DNA of 64,000 bases from an uncultured Alphaproteobacteria bacterium (GCA_902518895.1 CABYHL010000004.1:1-64000), one strand, 5' to 3'. Positions 37,965 to 46,336 are shown, counted from the stretch's first letter. Notes: generated by a model from the letters alone, not told the origin. A program made the numbers and translations.

Positions 37965-38874
37965 GAAAAATGATAAAATTAAACTAAGATATGGAGAAAA
38001 TCCAAATCAAAGTGCATATTTAATTAATAACTCAAAAAAATCAGTTTTTGATTATCAAATAAGTGGAAAAAAAATAAGTTATAACAACTTAATTGATATT
38101 GATAGTGGTTTGCGATGTTTAACAGAATTTAATGAACCTACATCTATAATAATAAAACACACAAATCCTTGCGGTGTTGCATCTGCAAAAAAAATTGAAA
38201 CTGCTTTTCTTAGATCTTATAGAAGTGACCCCAAAAGTGCTTTTGGTGGTATAATCTTTGTAAATAGGAGGATAAATTTACTTCTAGCAAAAAAAATTTT
38301 TAAAAATTTTTTTGAGATGGTTGTAGCACCAAATTTTGATAGAGATGCATTTAACCTTCTAAGACAAAAGAAAGGCTTAATTTTACTGAAAATACCAAAT
38401 ATTAAAAAACAAACCATAGACTATAAATCAACACTTTTTGGTGAATTGTACCAAACAAATGATTTAACACCAATTAATAAAAACTTTATTAATTTAGTAT
38501 CAAATTTGAAAACTTCACCAAGTTTAATTGATGATTTAATATTTTCTCTAAAAGTAGCAAAACATTTAAAATCAAATGCAATTGTTTTATCTAAAAATAA
38601 ACAAACTGTTGGTTTAGGTCACGGACAAACAAATAGAGTTGATGCATTAACTTTTGCAATAAATAATAAAAACTTATATTTTAAGAATAAAAAATTTGTG
38701 TGTGCTTCTGATGGTTTTTTTCCATTCACTGACAGTATTAATATTCTTAATAAAAATGGATGTCGTGTCATCGCACAACCAGGTGGTTCAATTAATGATA
38801 AGAAAGTTATCTTATTCTCTAAGAAAAATAAAATATCATTATATTTTATAAAAAATAGGCTATTTAAACATTGA
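37957..38874 (+). CDS. purH: AICAR transformylase domain of PurH (separate ORF)
   Basis: This 305-residue ORF is the C-terminal formyltransferase domain, which uses 10-formyl-THF to convert AICAR to FAICAR. It starts at an ATG inside the upstream stop region and enters the conserved RYGENPNQSAYL within 12 residues. Catalytic and binding motifs are intact: IIIKHTNPCGVA (Lys-His pair), RSDPKSAFGGI, LGHGQTNRVDAL, ASDGFFPFTDSI and QPGGSINDKKVI. Either the gene is naturally split with coupled translation, or a frameshift separates two halves of one gene. Confidence 0.9.
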   Translation: MSKKNDKIKLRYGENPNQSAYLINNSKKSVFDYQISGKKISYNNLIDIDSGLRCLTEFNEPTSIIIKHTNPCGVASAKKIETAFLRSYRSDPKSAFGGIIFVNRRINLLLAKKIFKNFFEMVVAPNFDRDAFNLLRQKKGLILLKIPNIKKQTIDYKSTLFGELYQTNDLTPINKNFINLVSNLKTSPSLIDDLIFSLKVAKHLKSNAIVLSKNKQTVGLGHGQTNRVDALTFAINNKNLYFKNKKFVCASDGFFPFTDSINILNKNGCRVIAQPGGSINDKKVILFSKKNKISLYFIKNRLFKH

Positions 38875-39026
38875 TTAATAAAAAAAAAATACCAAATTAT
38901 GTTAAAGATCTAATTAATAAAAATTTAAATATTGCTTCTGGTAGAAAAAATTTTGCTGAACACCACTTTAGAATTATTGAAACTATAAAGTTAATTAAAA
39001 AATATTTTAATTTTAAATCAAAATAG
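38871..39026 (+). CDS. Possible 51-residue basic small protein downstream of purH
   Basis: A TTG at 38871 overlaps the purH TGA (TTGA) and opens 51 codons ending in TAG at 39026. The peptide is Lys- and Asn-rich with SGRKNFAEHHFRIIETIKLIKKYF. It is not in the ORF track and I do not recognise it. Support is the coupled overlap and the non-random central stretch. In AT-rich sequence this could be a chance ORF. Confidence 0.35.
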   Translation: MINKKKIPNYVKDLINKNLNIASGRKNFAEHHFRIIETIKLIKKYFNFKSK

Positions 39027-39092
39027 TTATTAATTACATCTGTTTTTTTTTGTTCTATTTACTGTAAGAGTAAATTGCTATAAAATATATAC

Positions 39093-39692
39093 ATGGCCAA
39101 ACCAAATTTACTTTTTCCAACACCTGTTTGGACTGCACAGCTTAATAATTATAAATATATTAACGAAGAAATGTATAATTTCATAAAATCTGAACAAACT
39201 AAAGACCAAGCTGGTGTCAATAAAAGCAATTTAAAAGGCTGGCACTCAAAAGATTTTGATCTTGAAATTGAGCAAACTCAAAAATTTATATCTTTTATTT
39301 TTCCTTCAATAGAACAGGTAATGATAGATATGAATTGGGAAAAAGAAAAACAGATAGTTAAAATTAATAATATGTGGGCAATAATAAATACAGGTGGGGC
39401 GGCCAACCTAAGACACCAACATGGAAATAGTACTATTAGTGGTGCTTACTATGTAAGAGCTCCTCATAACTGCGGTGACATAATTTTTTATGATCCTAGA
39501 CCTGCTCCAGTATATTCGCACCCTAATGTAAAAGAACCAAATTTTTTGAATGCACAAGTAAATGGAATTAGTCCTAAGGAAGGCGCCTTGATTTTATTTC
39601 CTAGTTTCTTAGATCATTCAGTTAATGAAAATGAATCAAATGATGAAAGAATTGTTATAAGCTTCAACATTAGATTTAGTATGAAATCTTAA
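39093..39692 (+). CDS. Putative 2OG-Fe(II) oxygenase (TIGR02466-like), first
   Basis: The 199-residue protein begins LLFPTPVWTAQL, typical of the TIGR02466-like family of putative 2-oxoglutarate/Fe(II) oxygenases. Iron ligands can be placed in RHQHGNSTISGAYYV and FLDHSVNENESNDERIVISFNI; the second also supplies the Arg for 2OG. GDIIFYDPRP lies between. Related genes occur in marine bacteria and cyanophages. The substrate is unknown. It converges on a second family member 11 bp away. Confidence 0.78.
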   Translation: MAKPNLLFPTPVWTAQLNNYKYINEEMYNFIKSEQTKDQAGVNKSNLKGWHSKDFDLEIEQTQKFISFIFPSIEQVMIDMNWEKEKQIVKINNMWAIINTGGAANLRHQHGNSTISGAYYVRAPHNCGDIIFYDPRPAPVYSHPNVKEPNFLNAQVNGISPKEGALILFPSFLDHSVNENESNDERIVISFNIRFSMKS

Positions 39693-39703
39693 CTTAATAA
39701 ATT

Positions 39704-40387
39704 CTAAAATTTTGTCCAATTCCTAAAGCTAGGCATTAAATGTTCAAAGCCCTTACTATCCTTTAACATTATAGAAATATCTCCCGAAATTGAAATGCGT
39801 GGAGAACCAGATTTATTTGGTACAGTTGCGTGTGGGGTTTTAGAGGGAAATATTATAATTGAGTCTTGATCTAAATCAAACAAAGATCTGTCAGAGTTAT
39901 ATGGATTTGCTTTATTAATAAGTGATTTTTCTAACTTACTGTTAGTAAATATATTTTTTGCAACTTCATTCTGTAATTCGTTAGATCTAAATATTATTCC
40001 TCCAGATTTTTCCGGTTTAAGCAAATAATATGCAAAACTTATATTTGATTGAGAGTGTGTGTGAAAATTTATACTTTGTTCATTCTCAGTATATGTTGCC
40101 CAAGATCTTTGATAATAAATATCGAGATGGTTTGTATTTATTTCAAGTAAATTTAAGTATTCAATAATTGTTGATGATATTTTTTTTGATAAACTTTTAA
40201 ATAAGGTATTTGAAAATAAAAATTCGTGACCTTTGGTATCTCCAGTCCACGCATAAGAGGATTTAATATTGTCTGTTTTCTTTGATTGCATTTTTTTAAT
40301 TTCATTAACTAAAATAGTTCTTTCTTTTTCTTCAATAAAAATTTTGTTTTGTAAAACAGTAAGAGGAAATAAATTAAATATTTTCAT
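39704..40387 (-). CDS. Putative 2OG-Fe(II) oxygenase (TIGR02466-like), second
   Basis: The 227-residue protein begins MKIFNLFPLTVLQNKI. It has the same order of motifs as its neighbour: NFHTHSQSNISFAYYL, then SGGIIFRSNE, and IIIFPSKTPHATVPNKSGSPRISISGDI. His-x-His and distal His plus Arg fit the Fe(II)/2OG site. It is only distantly similar to the 39093 gene. The two are transcribed toward each other and may share a terminator region. Confidence 0.75.
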   Translation of the reverse strand: MKIFNLFPLTVLQNKIFIEEKERTILVNEIKKMQSKKTDNIKSSYAWTGDTKGHEFLFSNTLFKSLSKKISSTIIEYLNLLEINTNHLDIYYQRSWATYTENEQSINFHTHSQSNISFAYYLLKPEKSGGIIFRSNELQNEVAKNIFTNSKLEKSLINKANPYNSDRSLFDLDQDSIIIFPSKTPHATVPNKSGSPRISISGDISIMLKDSKGFEHLMPSFRNWTKF

Positions 40388-40462
40388 TTAAATATTTTAT
40401 CATTTTTAAAATATACTTAAAAGGAAATTTTCAAAAGTCGTAGTATAATGAAATTATTTTTT

Positions 40463-41185
40463 TTATTTTTTAATCTCTTGAAGAAAATCTAAAATATCTA
40501 TTTTTTTTTCTTGTAAATTATTTATAATTTGTTTTCCCATAATACCTACAAAATGAAAAAAGTTGGGATTTTGTTTTTTTTTAGAATTTGGAAGAAATGG
40601 CATATAGTTCCATACGCAATCCAACTCACTAAAAATTTTATTATTTTCAATTATAAATTCGTTTAAAAGCATATTGTCTGAGTTTTTACCTTTTGGTACT
40701 ATCTTATTTTCTAATCTATTAATCATATATTTTGATAGTGTTTTTGCAGTAGTTTTATCACAAAAGGTTACTCCAGAGTTATAGTAAGCATAACTATTAT
40801 TTAAATTATTAACTTGTCTAAATATCTTTGATGAATTTCCTTCTGGCTCTCTAACATTCATTAAACCTTTTATATCTGGAAGTGGTTGGGCATTTGGATA
40901 AATAAAAACATCATTATCTATATAAATCGTATAATCATATTCATTATCAAAATGTAAGTATCGTTCAAAAGAGTAATGTTTAATTTTTGTTTCCAAAAAA
41001 TTAAAATTTACATATTTTTTTTCATATAAACTTTCACTAACTAAATAATGATCATAGTTGAATTTTTTACAATAATTTTTAACAGATGGAATAAAAATAT
41101 CTCTTATCGGGTAAATTGTTTTATTGTTACCCCACTGAGTGCCTTGTCCAATATCTAATTGAATAACAAGATATCTAGAATTCAT
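40463..41185 (-). CDS. GT-A-fold glycosyltransferase-like protein
   Basis: The 240-residue protein has a DxD-type motif in YTIYIDNDVFIYPNAQPLP near residue 92 and a YYNSGVTFCDK segment near 130. CVWNYMPFLP and HFVGIMGK appear near the end. The order fits GT8- or GT34-like nucleotide-sugar transferases. The substrate is unknown. The gene is isolated on the minus strand inside a glycan/modification neighbourhood. Confidence 0.6.
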   Translation of the reverse strand: MNSRYLVIQLDIGQGTQWGNNKTIYPIRDIFIPSVKNYCKKFNYDHYLVSESLYEKKYVNFNFLETKIKHYSFERYLHFDNEYDYTIYIDNDVFIYPNAQPLPDIKGLMNVREPEGNSSKIFRQVNNLNNSYAYYNSGVTFCDKTTAKTLSKYMINRLENKIVPKGKNSDNMLLNEFIIENNKIFSELDCVWNYMPFLPNSKKKQNPNFFHFVGIMGKQIINNLQEKKIDILDFLQEIKK

Positions 41186-41313
41186 ATTTTTATTAAATAA
41201 TTTAAACTAATATACTTTTATTTTTATAAATATGAAATAATTAAAAATTTATAATCAAACTAGATTGTTATTAAGATCATTTGAATAAGAAATTTATATG
41301 ATATTGTATAGCG

Positions 41314-42288
41314 GTGAATATTTGCGGTTTAAATTTTTTTGAACAAGCTAAAGGTGAAAGAGTTCAAAATCAATTACTTGAAATTGGGAATATTTTCAAT
41401 TCTAACAAAAGTAATGATTTTGTTATTTTTAAAGAAGCTAATAAAAATGATCTAAATAAATATGATTTTTTTATTTTATGTGGTGATGCGAAAATTACTT
41501 TTAATAGAACCTTGATTGAAAAATATTTAAATATTAAGTTAACAAAAAAACCACGGTTGATTAGGGATGTCACTTATTTGAGAATTATACCTAAAATCAG
41601 AAATCTTGATGTAAATGTTTTTCCAAGATTTACTTGGAACAGTATTCTGCCAGGAAAACAAAACTTTCCATATGATAAAAGTTATAATAGGTGGCTTGAA
41701 ATTAAAAATAAATATAATTTACATATAAAGGATTATAGAAAGCTAGGTGATAAAATATTATTTTTTCTTCAAATACCTACTGATGCTTCTTTAAATGAAT
41801 TAAATTTTAATAATGATGGATATTTGAATTTTATGATTAGAACAATAAAAAATATATTTAAATATTCAGATCGTACGATAGTACTACGTAGTCATCCTCT
41901 TAATAAAAATAATGACGTCATAGCAAATTTCTTATTGAATCAATTTAGAGAAACTAACAAAGTATTTTTATCTAATAATGATGATTTGAAGGATGATTTA
42001 AAAGATACAAGATGTGTTATTAGCTACAATAGTTCAGCTACTGTAGAGGCACTTTTTGATGGTATAAGAGTTATAAATTTGAGTAAAATGCAACCATGTT
42101 TTTCTGCTGCATTCAATACTCTGTCTGCTATTGAAAATCCTACAGAATTAAATCGTGATGATTTTTTACAAAAAATTGCTTTCTTGCATTGGGAAAGTGA
42201 AGAACTCAAAAGTTTAGAGATAAAAAAATATTTGTGTAATCTTTTAGAAAAATCTATTCCAAAAGAATCTGATGTACAAGTTTTATAA
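41314..42288 (+). CDS. Capsule-type polysaccharide biosynthesis-like protein
   Basis: The 324-residue protein starts at a GTG. It shows ILFFLQIPTDASLNELNFN, TIVLRSHPLNKNNDV and CVISYNSSATVEALFDGIRVINL. These resemble the GT-B-like domains of KpsC/LipB capsule proteins, where a His near RSHP and the NSS-ATVEAL loop line the sugar-nucleotide site. Similarity is limited to these motifs, so a specific activity should not be assumed. It is 11 bp upstream of the FkbM gene. Confidence 0.55.
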   Translation: MNICGLNFFEQAKGERVQNQLLEIGNIFNSNKSNDFVIFKEANKNDLNKYDFFILCGDAKITFNRTLIEKYLNIKLTKKPRLIRDVTYLRIIPKIRNLDVNVFPRFTWNSILPGKQNFPYDKSYNRWLEIKNKYNLHIKDYRKLGDKILFFLQIPTDASLNELNFNNDGYLNFMIRTIKNIFKYSDRTIVLRSHPLNKNNDVIANFLLNQFRETNKVFLSNNDDLKDDLKDTRCVISYNSSATVEALFDGIRVINLSKMQPCFSAAFNTLSAIENPTELNRDDFLQKIAFLHWESEELKSLEIKKYLCNLLEKSIPKESDVQVL

Positions 42289-42299
42289 AATTTTTTCTG

Positions 42300-42932
42300 A
42301 TGAATACTATAGATATTAAAACATTAAATTTTTTTGATGAATATTTACTTTTAAATAAAAAATCTGTTGTTTTAGATATTGGAGCAAATATTGGAGATGT
42401 AACAAATTTAATTCATAATAAATATAATTGTAATATTTATGCATATGAGCCAAATGTTGTCTGCTGCAATTATATGAATAAAAGGTTTGTTAATAAAAAT
42501 AAAATTAGAATAAATAATTGTGCTGTGTCAGATTTTAATGGAAACGATTATTTATATTTTCATAGAAATTCAAAAGGTAATAATGATATTAAATATATTC
42601 AAGGAGCAACATTAAGAAAAGAAAAGGACAATATTGATACTAATAAAAAGGTAGAGGTTAAAATTATAGATATAAAAGATTTGTTAGGATCATTTGATAA
42701 AATAAATCTAATTAAAATAGATATAGAAGGATCTGAATATAACATATTACCAGAAATAATAAAAAATAGAAAAAAAATTGATATTGTACTTTGTGAGATG
42801 CATGGAAATCCAGCAGGTAAAAAAATTAATGGGCAACATAAAAATAAAAACTTCACAAATGAGTATAATTTTATTGTTAACGAATTAAAAAAATTAGGAC
42901 TATACAATAATTGGTTTTATGAGTGGCATTAG
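42300..42932 (+). CDS. FkbM-family methyltransferase
   Basis: The 210-residue protein has the AdoMet loop VLDIGANIGDVTNLI (near residue 25), IYAYEPN, and INLIKIDIEGSEYNILPEI (near 135). The last is the hallmark of FkbM methyltransferases, which often O-methylate sugars of surface glycans. It lies in a plus-strand run of three genes with glycan or methyl-transfer functions. Confidence 0.85.
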   Translation: MNTIDIKTLNFFDEYLLLNKKSVVLDIGANIGDVTNLIHNKYNCNIYAYEPNVVCCNYMNKRFVNKNKIRINNCAVSDFNGNDYLYFHRNSKGNNDIKYIQGATLRKEKDNIDTNKKVEVKIIDIKDLLGSFDKINLIKIDIEGSEYNILPEIIKNRKKIDIVLCEMHGNPAGKKINGQHKNKNFTNEYNFIVNELKKLGLYNNWFYEWH

Positions 42933-42963
42933 AAAAATGAGAGAAAATTATAGAAATAATTAA

Positions 42964-44130
42964 ATGCATAAAGATTTTTTTAAACAGATAGAAAGGTATT
43001 TGAATACCTCAGAAAATAAAAAAGTGCTTATTTTGAACGATACATATTATTCATTTAATGCAACAAACGAAAATATCCTAATAGAAGATAATATAGATAA
43101 ATTATTAAACAAAAAAAATATAAGAGTTATTAATACTTTTGATGAATTCAATAATTTAAATGACAATTTTGAAATTATAATAAACATATACTTTTCAACG
43201 AGTTTTATTAATCAGCTTGAATTTTATAATAAAATTTTAGAAATATCAGTGTTAGAAACACGTTTTATAAGTTTTCTACCATTTTTAGGTTTTGTTAACT
43301 ATGGACCGATAAATTTTAATCCTACTTTTTTTAATAATATTAATGCTGGGAAGAATTTTGCAGTCAATGACATTTCTTTCATAGATAAATATGGAAAAAT
43401 TTTGCAAATAAAAAAAGAGCATATTAATAAAATTTTTTTTCAGACGACAGAGAAAGGTAATCAATCTTTTGTTGACCATGTATATAATGAAATTAAAAAT
43501 AATTTTACTGATACTACTATATTGCTTGATATTAATATTAATAAATTAGAATCAATAAATTTTAAATATTTTATACCTGAAAGATTAGGGCATCATTTAT
43601 CAGGACATGGAAGTAAGACATGGATAGATGAAGGAGCGTTTAAAAAATTAATTGATATTATTGAAGTAAAAACAATGATTGATGTGGGTTGTGGACCAGG
43701 TGGGATGATCAAATATAGTAAGAAATTTGGTATTAAGTCAATTGGGGTTGATGGTGATAATTCTATAATTAGAGACCTTGATACTGATTTTTTTTTACAT
43801 GATTATACTAAAGGAATCTTTGAAATAGACTTCGTTTTTGATTTATGTTGGTGTGTCGAATTTTTAGAACATGTTGAAGAAAAGTATGCATCTAATTACT
43901 TCAATACGTTTGCAAAATGTAATTATGTCTTCTGCACTTTTGCGCCTAAAGGAAAAGGAGGATATCATCATGTAAATCTCCAAAATGAAGAATATTGGAT
44001 AAATATGTTCGAAAAATATAATTTTAAATATGATAAAAAAAATACAGAAAAAATTAGATTATCCTCAACAATACACAAAAACTTTGTTAGATCGTTTGGG
44101 CTTCTATTTAAAAATAAAAAAATTATTTAA
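42964..44130 (+). CDS. Class I SAM-dependent methyltransferase with N-terminal extension
   Basis: The 388-residue protein has a C-terminal Rossmann methyltransferase: TMIDVGCGPGGMIKYSKKFG near residue 239, SIGVDGDN, and DLCWCVEFLEHVEEKYASNYF near 295. The first 200 residues are unassigned and include a degenerate region similar to nucleotide-binding folds (KKVLILNDTYYSF). The acceptor is unknown; context suggests a glycan or lipid. It is the last gene before the tRNA-Gly island. Confidence 0.78.
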   Translation: MHKDFFKQIERYLNTSENKKVLILNDTYYSFNATNENILIEDNIDKLLNKKNIRVINTFDEFNNLNDNFEIIINIYFSTSFINQLEFYNKILEISVLETRFISFLPFLGFVNYGPINFNPTFFNNINAGKNFAVNDISFIDKYGKILQIKKEHINKIFFQTTEKGNQSFVDHVYNEIKNNFTDTTILLDININKLESINFKYFIPERLGHHLSGHGSKTWIDEGAFKKLIDIIEVKTMIDVGCGPGGMIKYSKKFGIKSIGVDGDNSIIRDLDTDFFLHDYTKGIFEIDFVFDLCWCVEFLEHVEEKYASNYFNTFAKCNYVFCTFAPKGKGGYHHVNLQNEEYWINMFEKYNFKYDKKNTEKIRLSSTIHKNFVRSFGLLFKNKKII

Positions 44131-44155
44131 AATATTAGGAAATTATTAATCGAAC

Positions 44156-44172
44156 TTGGACGTACGTTTGAC
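44156..44172 (+). repeat. Segment 0 left arm-like repeat pair (TTGGAC, 11-bp spacing)
   Basis: TTGGAC at 44156 and TTTGAC at 44167 start 11 bp apart. The same pair recurs at 44474 and 44485 with the shared context CTTGGACGTAYGTT. Confidence 0.65.
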
Positions 44173-44282
44173 TTAAAAATATTAAATATATTAACATGTT
44201 GTCAAATTAATATATAAGTAACTAGTCCTGATTTAGATACTCTAATTGCTGGGACAAAAAACAAAACGCTAAAGGAGACTAA

Positions 44283-44471
44283 ATGTTCAATTTTAAATAT
44301 TATTTAGCTAATTCTGTTAAGGATTTTATAAAAAAAAGAGAACAGAAAGAAGGACTTAAAAATATCTTTTTTAAAAAATTAGATAAAAACTTTTTTGAAC
44401 TGTCAAAAGAAGAACAAGTTCAAAGAATAGTTAAAATTTTAGAAAGTCAGGGATTTAAATTAAAAAAATAG
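44283..44471 (+). CDS. 62-residue basic protein of unknown function
   Basis: This small ORF has a good ribosome site (AAAGGAGACTAA) before its ATG. The protein is Lys-rich, begins MFNFKYYLANSVKDFIKKRE and ends LSKEEQVQRIVKILESQGFKLKK. I do not recognise it. It fills the space between the two TTGGAC arm-like pairs and so is the only visible cargo of segment 0. An excisionase-like or regulatory role is possible from size alone but has no motif support. Confidence 0.6.
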   Translation: MFNFKYYLANSVKDFIKKREQKEGLKNIFFKKLDKNFFELSKEEQVQRIVKILESQGFKLKK

Positions 44472-44473
44472 AC

Positions 44474-44490
44474 TTGGACGTATGTTGGAC
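44474..44490 (+). repeat. Segment 0 right arm-like repeat pair (TTGGAC, 11-bp spacing)
   Basis: TTGGAC starts at 44474 and again at 44485, 11 bp apart. The pair lies 25 bp before the first tRNA-Gly remnant and matches the pair at 44156. Confidence 0.7.
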
Positions 44491-44515
44491 ACAAGTCATT
44501 CGTCCGCTTCAAATT

Positions 44516-44563
44516 TGGAGCGGGCGAAGGGATTCGAACCCTCGACTTCAACCTTGGCAAGGT
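44516..44563 (-). repeat. tRNA-Gly 3' remnant 1 (att site)
   Basis: These 48 bp are identical to the tRNA-Gly gene from the CCA end through the T arm and into the anticodon stem-loop (to AAGGT). The D arm and 5' acceptor strand are missing, so it cannot make a tRNA. This is the usual footprint of site-specific integration into a tRNA 3' end. Confidence 0.93.
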
Positions 44564-44641
44564 AGCCAAATAGTAATGATTTGTAATTTCCTTCAAATTA
44601 TGTGAAATAATTTTAAAAAAAGTTTAGTTTTTGTAATCGAA

Positions 44642-44661
44642 GTGTCCCCCATGTGTCCCCC
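44642..44661 (+). repeat. Segment 1 left arm-like repeat pair (GTGTCCCCC)
   Basis: GTGTCCCCC starts at 44642 and again at 44653, exactly 11 bp apart. The pair lies 79 bp inside remnant 1. The C-rich run is striking in such AT-rich DNA. Confidence 0.75.
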
Positions 44662-44756
44662 AATAGAGAGATCTCTGAACTATTGAAGGCAACAATTCTG
44701 AAAGACAACAAAGGGGCATATTCTTATTGTTTTATAATCATACTTTATCCTGATTA

Positions 44757-45584
44757 CTAAATATAATTAAAATACTTCATTAACGGTTGTAAATTATTAT
44801 CTATAATTTGAACCTGTGTGTTGGATAAAATACCTTTCCATTGATTTAATGTTCCAGATCTGAAAAATTTTGAATGTTTAGATGCTTCATCAAAACCATT
44901 TGAAATTTCTTGAAATTGTAAAGTTTTGAAACTAGTATTTTTTATAATTTTATCAATATTTTTTTTATTATTTAAAATATTTTTATTTGTAATTATATTT
45001 ATAAAAGCAATAATTTTAAATATTATGTTATTTGGTTTAATTAATAGATCTTCATATCTAATAAATAAACATGGGACACTTTTGTATTCTAACCAAGATT
45101 TAATATTTAATTCCCAATTAGAAACCAATTCTCTAGCTCCATTTGCATTTGTCATTAGTTGTTTATTAAAAACAACTTGATTTATAGCTTCATCCAAATT
45201 TATTCCCAAAAAGTTACTTAATGATACAACTACATCTCTAGGATCTCTCACAATATAAATAAAACCTGCATTTACAGTTTCATTTGTAAAACTTTTATGC
45301 CTCACACTATGAGTCTTAAAAAAAAAATTATATTTAGTATTTTCATTTAATTTTTTTTGGCATAAAATAATGTTTTTTGACATCCAGTCATAATCTATCA
45401 ATCCTTTTTTTTCATAAATCTTATTTTTAAATGAAGTAAAGTTCATTTTATCTGATAACAATCTAATTTTTGATAAATCTTTTATATTGATAATATTTTT
45501 TTGTTGAAGCGCAGAAAGAATTATTGCTCTAAGCCAAGTATTGCCAGATTTAGGATACGAAGCCAAAAAAATATTTTTAAACAC
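44757..45584 (-). CDS. PAPS-dependent sulfotransferase
   Basis: The 275-residue protein carries the 5'-phosphosulfate loop NIFLASYPKSGNTWLRA at its start, the 3'-phosphate-binding FIYIVRDPRDVVVSLS near residue 110, and a C-terminal FRSGTLNQWKGIL equivalent to the conserved RxGxxGxWK box. It would sulfate a sugar, lipid or small molecule. It is the sole cargo of segment 1, flanked by the GTGTCCC pairs and two tRNA remnants, so it looks horizontally acquired. An acceptor on a surface glycan is plausible given the neighbours. Confidence 0.88.
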   Translation of the reverse strand: MFKNIFLASYPKSGNTWLRAIILSALQQKNIINIKDLSKIRLLSDKMNFTSFKNKIYEKKGLIDYDWMSKNIILCQKKLNENTKYNFFFKTHSVRHKSFTNETVNAGFIYIVRDPRDVVVSLSNFLGINLDEAINQVVFNKQLMTNANGARELVSNWELNIKSWLEYKSVPCLFIRYEDLLIKPNNIIFKIIAFINIITNKNILNNKKNIDKIIKNTSFKTLQFQEISNGFDEASKHSKFFRSGTLNQWKGILSNTQVQIIDNNLQPLMKYFNYI

Positions 45585-45747
45585 TTAAAAATATTTAGGA
45601 AAGTAATTTTAATTTAATATTACAATTTTAAATATTAATTTTTTTTAATAAATATAATTAGTAATTTTAAAAATTTAAATCTGGTAACAAAGTAAGTGAT
45701 AATATTTTTTTGAAAAATTGAGACATTGAATTATTTTGATATATGAA

Positions 45748-45766
45748 GTGTCCCTCATTTGTCCCC
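45748..45766 (+). repeat. Segment 1 right arm-like repeat pair (GTGTCCC)
   Basis: GTGTCCCTC at 45748 and TTGTCCCC at 45759 start 11 bp apart and share the context GAAGTGTCCC with the left pair. It lies 35 bp before remnant 2. Confidence 0.7.
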
Positions 45767-45801
45767 AGTGATTTTAAAATAATATGAAATTGGCAGTTTT
45801 C

Positions 45802-45852
45802 TGGAGCGGGCGAAGGGATTCGAACCCTCGACTTCAACCTTGGCAAGGTTGC
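45802..45852 (-). repeat. tRNA-Gly 3' remnant 2 (att site)
   Basis: The 3' part of tRNA-Gly is repeated here with 51 bp identical to 50997-51047. Beyond that it continues CAAATA, like remnant 1, instead of the real D-arm sequence. ORF 45667..45882 in the track is only a shadow of this copy. Confidence 0.93.
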
Positions 45853-45930
45853 CAAATACATTGTTTGTTTATTATTGACCAAATATTAAGAAAATATTTG
45901 TAATAAATAAATATATATAAATCCGAAGAA

Positions 45931-45947
45931 CTACTTGGGGGCTACTT
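45931..45947 (+). repeat. Segment 2 left arm-like repeat pair (CTACTT)
   Basis: CTACTT starts at 45931 and again at 45942, 11 bp apart, with a G-run between. It lies 78 bp inside remnant 2, nearly the same distance as in segment 1. Confidence 0.7.
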
Positions 45948-46036
45948 AAAAATACTTTTTTCTATATAATATTAAATATTACACTTTTTTATAATTATTT
46001 GATTTGATAGATTTTAATAAATATCAAGGAGGTAAA

Positions 46037-46297
46037 ATGTTACAAATAATTAGTCATGAAGTAAAAAATGTTGATGAGTGGTTATCTTTTAATGATGAAA
46101 GAGTAAAAACTTTCTCAAAGTTTGCTGATAATATTGTAGATTTTGTAGATACCGAAAATTCGAATCACGTTTCAATATGCTTTAATGTTTTAGATGAAGA
46201 AGAAATGGACAAAGTACTTAGTTCAGATGAAGTGAAAAATGAGGCTGAAAAGCATGGTGTTGTTTTTGATACTATGAAAAGATTTATTCAAAAATAA
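46037..46297 (+). CDS. 86-residue protein of unknown function
   Basis: The ORF track starts at a TTG at 46004. The ATG at 46037 is better because it follows a perfect AAGGAGGT ribosome site. The 86-residue product begins MLQIISHEVKNVDEWLSFNDER and is acidic, with FDTMKRFIQK at the end. The pattern (short strand, helix starting VDEW, strand VSICF, helix) could be a dimeric alpha/beta ferredoxin-like barrel, which is a guess from eye. It is the only cargo of segment 2 and appears well translated. Confidence 0.7.
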   Translation: MLQIISHEVKNVDEWLSFNDERVKTFSKFADNIVDFVDTENSNHVSICFNVLDEEEMDKVLSSDEVKNEAEKHGVVFDTMKRFIQK

Positions 46298-46319
46298 ATA
46301 TAAAAAATTAACTTATTGG

Positions 46320-46336
46320 CTACGCAAGGGCTACTT
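46320..46336 (+). repeat. Segment 2 right arm-like repeat pair (CTACTT)
   Basis: CTACGC at 46320 and CTACTT at 46331 start 11 bp apart; the second continues AA like the left pair (GGGCTACTTAA). It lies 45 bp before remnant 3. Confidence 0.7.

Noticed and set aside
44560-44665. Minus-strand peptide GDTWGTL from the GTGTCCCCC repeats as a leftover integrase C-terminus
   Set aside because: No upstream catalytic motif continues in the frame, and the right-hand copy of the repeat reads a different peptide. Arm-type repeats explain both ends better.
45667-45882. ORF of 71 aa on the minus strand (LKSRVRIPSPAPENC)
   Set aside because: Most of it is a translation of the tRNA-Gly remnant and the adjacent arm-like repeats; it is a shadow.
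46004-46036. TTG start for the 86-aa island ORF
   Set aside because: The ATG at 46037 follows a perfect AAGGAGGT at normal distance.
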